Source: Megamonas sp. UBA1792
GTDB lineage: Bacteria; Bacillota_C; Negativicutes; Selenomonadales; Selenomonadaceae
Assembly (NCBI GenBank): GCA_002315155.1
Contig: DCFY01000030.1
Location: 1 to 6,042, forward strand
DNA length: 6,042 bases
Reading direction: 5' to 3'
Of this stretch, positions 4,835 through 6,042 are shown in pieces; position 1 is the first letter of the stretch, and each line of letters begins with the position of its first letter. The notes under the pieces were generated by a model. That model had not been told where the DNA came from. It was given only the letters and a program-made list of their open reading frames with translations, and ran no database searches. A program made the position numbers and the translations under genes.

Positions 4835-6042
4835 TTGGAGACTAGTACAATCGTGGCAGTTGTGATTTTTGTTCTTGCCTATGCATTAATCATATCAGAA
4901 AAGATACATCGCACAGTTGTAGCACTTGCAGGGGCTGTTTTGATGATCTTGTTTGGTGTCCTGTCACAGGAGATGGCAATCAGCCATATTGACTTCAATA
5001 CACTGGGGCTTTTAATCGGGATGATGATTATTGTAAATATTACAAGCGAAACAGGATTGTTCAACTATTTGGCAATCTGGGCAGCGCAGAAGGTAAAGGC
5101 AAAACCGATTGCTCTTCTTATGGCTTTGGCAGGAATTACGATGTGCTGTTCTGCTTTACTTGATAATGTAACAACAGTGCTGCTGACGGTGCCGATAACA
5201 TTTAGTATTACAGCACAGCTTAAAGTGGATGTAAAACCATTTCTTATTGCGCAGATTCTTGCTTCAAATATTGGTGGATCGGCAACACTCATTGGTGATC
5301 CACCGAACATTATGATTGGCAGTGCAGTAGGACTCGATTTTATGTCCTTCATTACGAATCTTTCCGCAATATGTTTTTTAATTTTTATCATAACAGCATT
5401 ATTGATTGTTTTGGTTTATCATAAAAAACTCCATACAACGGAGGAGCTCAAGGCAAAAGTTATGCATCTTAATGCCAGAAATCAGATTAGTAATCCGAAG
5501 CTTTTGAAAAAATGTCTATTTGTACTGGTCATCACGATTTCACTTTTTGTTATGCATAGTGCACTCCATTTACAGACTGCAACAGCAGCACTTACAGGAG
5601 CCAGCTTGCTTATGCTTATTACAATTTCTACGAATGAAGTGATGCTGACGAAGGTGTTGAGCAAAGTGGAATGGCTTGCAATCTTCTTCTTTGCAGGTCT
5701 GTTTGTCCTCGTTGGAGCACTTGTTGAAACGGGTGTCATTAACATGCTTGCAGCGGAAGCGATGAAAATCACACAGGGTAACCTTACTTCGACAACGATG
5801 CTCGTGCTTTGGATAAGTGCGATTTCATCAGCGTTTATTGATAATATTCCGTTTGTTGCAACCTTGATTCCGCTTATTAAGGATATGGGAGCAATGGGCA
5901 TGACGGATCTTACACCATTATGGTGGGCACTGTCGTTAGGGGCTTGTCTTGGTGGTAATGGTACACTTATTGGTGCCAGTGCTAATGTTGTTGTAGCGTC
6001 AATGGCTGCACAACGAGGACAACAGATTTCATTTATCAAATT
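4835..6042 (+). CDS. ArsB/NhaD-family ion permease (3'-truncated by window edge)
   Basis: The frame stays open for 402 codons to the last base, about 25 residues short of the usual length of about 425. It encodes a polytopic inner-membrane transporter of the ion transporter superfamily (ArsB, NhaD, SLC13/P-protein relatives). The N-terminus (TIVAVVIFVLAYALIISEK, then IHRTVVALAGA) is typical of the family. The internal duplication is clear: D110-N111 in LLDNVTTVLLTVP matches D336-N337 in FIDNIPFVATLIP, and GGSATLIGDPPN (147-158) matches GGNGTLIGASAN (373-384). These paired Asp-Asn and Gly-rich segments form the transport centre. Substrate (Na+/H+, arsenite or an organic anion) is undetermined; no ars genes are near. 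I favour TTG at 4835, with a weak AAGAAGTGA ribosome binding site 5 nt upstream. In-frame GTG at 4826, or GTG at 4853 behind GGAG, are alternatives. Minus-strand open frames across 4879-6039 are shadows of this gene. Confidence 0.93.
   Translation, partial: METSTIVAVVIFVLAYALIISEKIHRTVVALAGAVLMILFGVLSQEMAISHIDFNTLGLLIGMMIIVNITSETGLFNYLAIWAAQKVKAKPIALLMALAGITMCCSALLDNVTTVLLTVPITFSITAQLKVDVKPFLIAQILASNIGGSATLIGDPPNIMIGSAVGLDFMSFITNLSAICFLIFIITALLIVLVYHKKLHTTEELKAKVMHLNARNQISNPKLLKKCLFVLVITISLFVMHSALHLQTATAALTGASLLMLITISTNEVMLTKVLSKVEWLAIFFFAGLFVLVGALVETGVINMLAAEAMKITQGNLTSTTMLVLWISAISSAFIDNIPFVATLIPLIKDMGAMGMTDLTPLWWALSLGACLGGNGTLIGASANVVVASMAAQRGQQISFIK

Noticed and set aside
4879..6039. Three long minus-strand open frames
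   Set aside because: They are antisense to a clear ArsB/NhaD-type permease. Their products are compositionally odd reverse images with no motifs of their own.

Overview
The window is ordinary chromosomal DNA from a low-to-mid GC bacterium. Strong AGGAGG-type ribosome binding sites, AT-rich spacers, extended -10 promoters and intrinsic terminators suggest Bacillota. A bacterial-type glutaminyl-tRNA synthetase and a small lipoprotein with an outer-membrane-style sorting residue would fit the diderm Negativicutes. That placement is inference; nothing here proves a genus.

Layout. Positions 1-495 (+) are the 3' part of a YkuE-like metallophosphoesterase gene. It converges, with a 7-nt gap, on a TauE/SafE-family membrane exporter gene (503-1282, -). 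A strong hairpin terminator at 1372-1415 separates the exporter from a small lipoprotein gene (1429-1632, -). The 257-nt space at 1633-1889 is a divergent control region. It holds the lipoprotein promoter, an 11-bp-period direct repeat, a small inverted repeat and the -10 region of the rightward genes. Rightward come an HD-domain phosphohydrolase (1890-2690), glnS (2742-4418) and an unrecognised 105-residue protein (4425-4742), closely spaced and probably co-transcribed. After a 92-nt gap, an ArsB/NhaD-family ion permease begins near 4835 and runs off the right edge. It has no stop in the window, and its reverse strand carries long chance open frames that should not be called as genes.

How the genes relate. 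The best-supported functional unit is glnS with the small gene 6 nt behind it; the HD protein may share their transcript. The two transporters and the lipoprotein are envelope proteins with no evident link to that unit.

I found no CRISPR array, insertion sequence, tRNA or rRNA gene, riboswitch, phage gene or defence system, and nothing that looks like a new multi-gene system. The items most worth a second look are the small unknown gene behind glnS, the PDE-like His/Asp pattern of the HD protein, the tiny glycine-zipper lipoprotein and the tandem repeat upstream of it.
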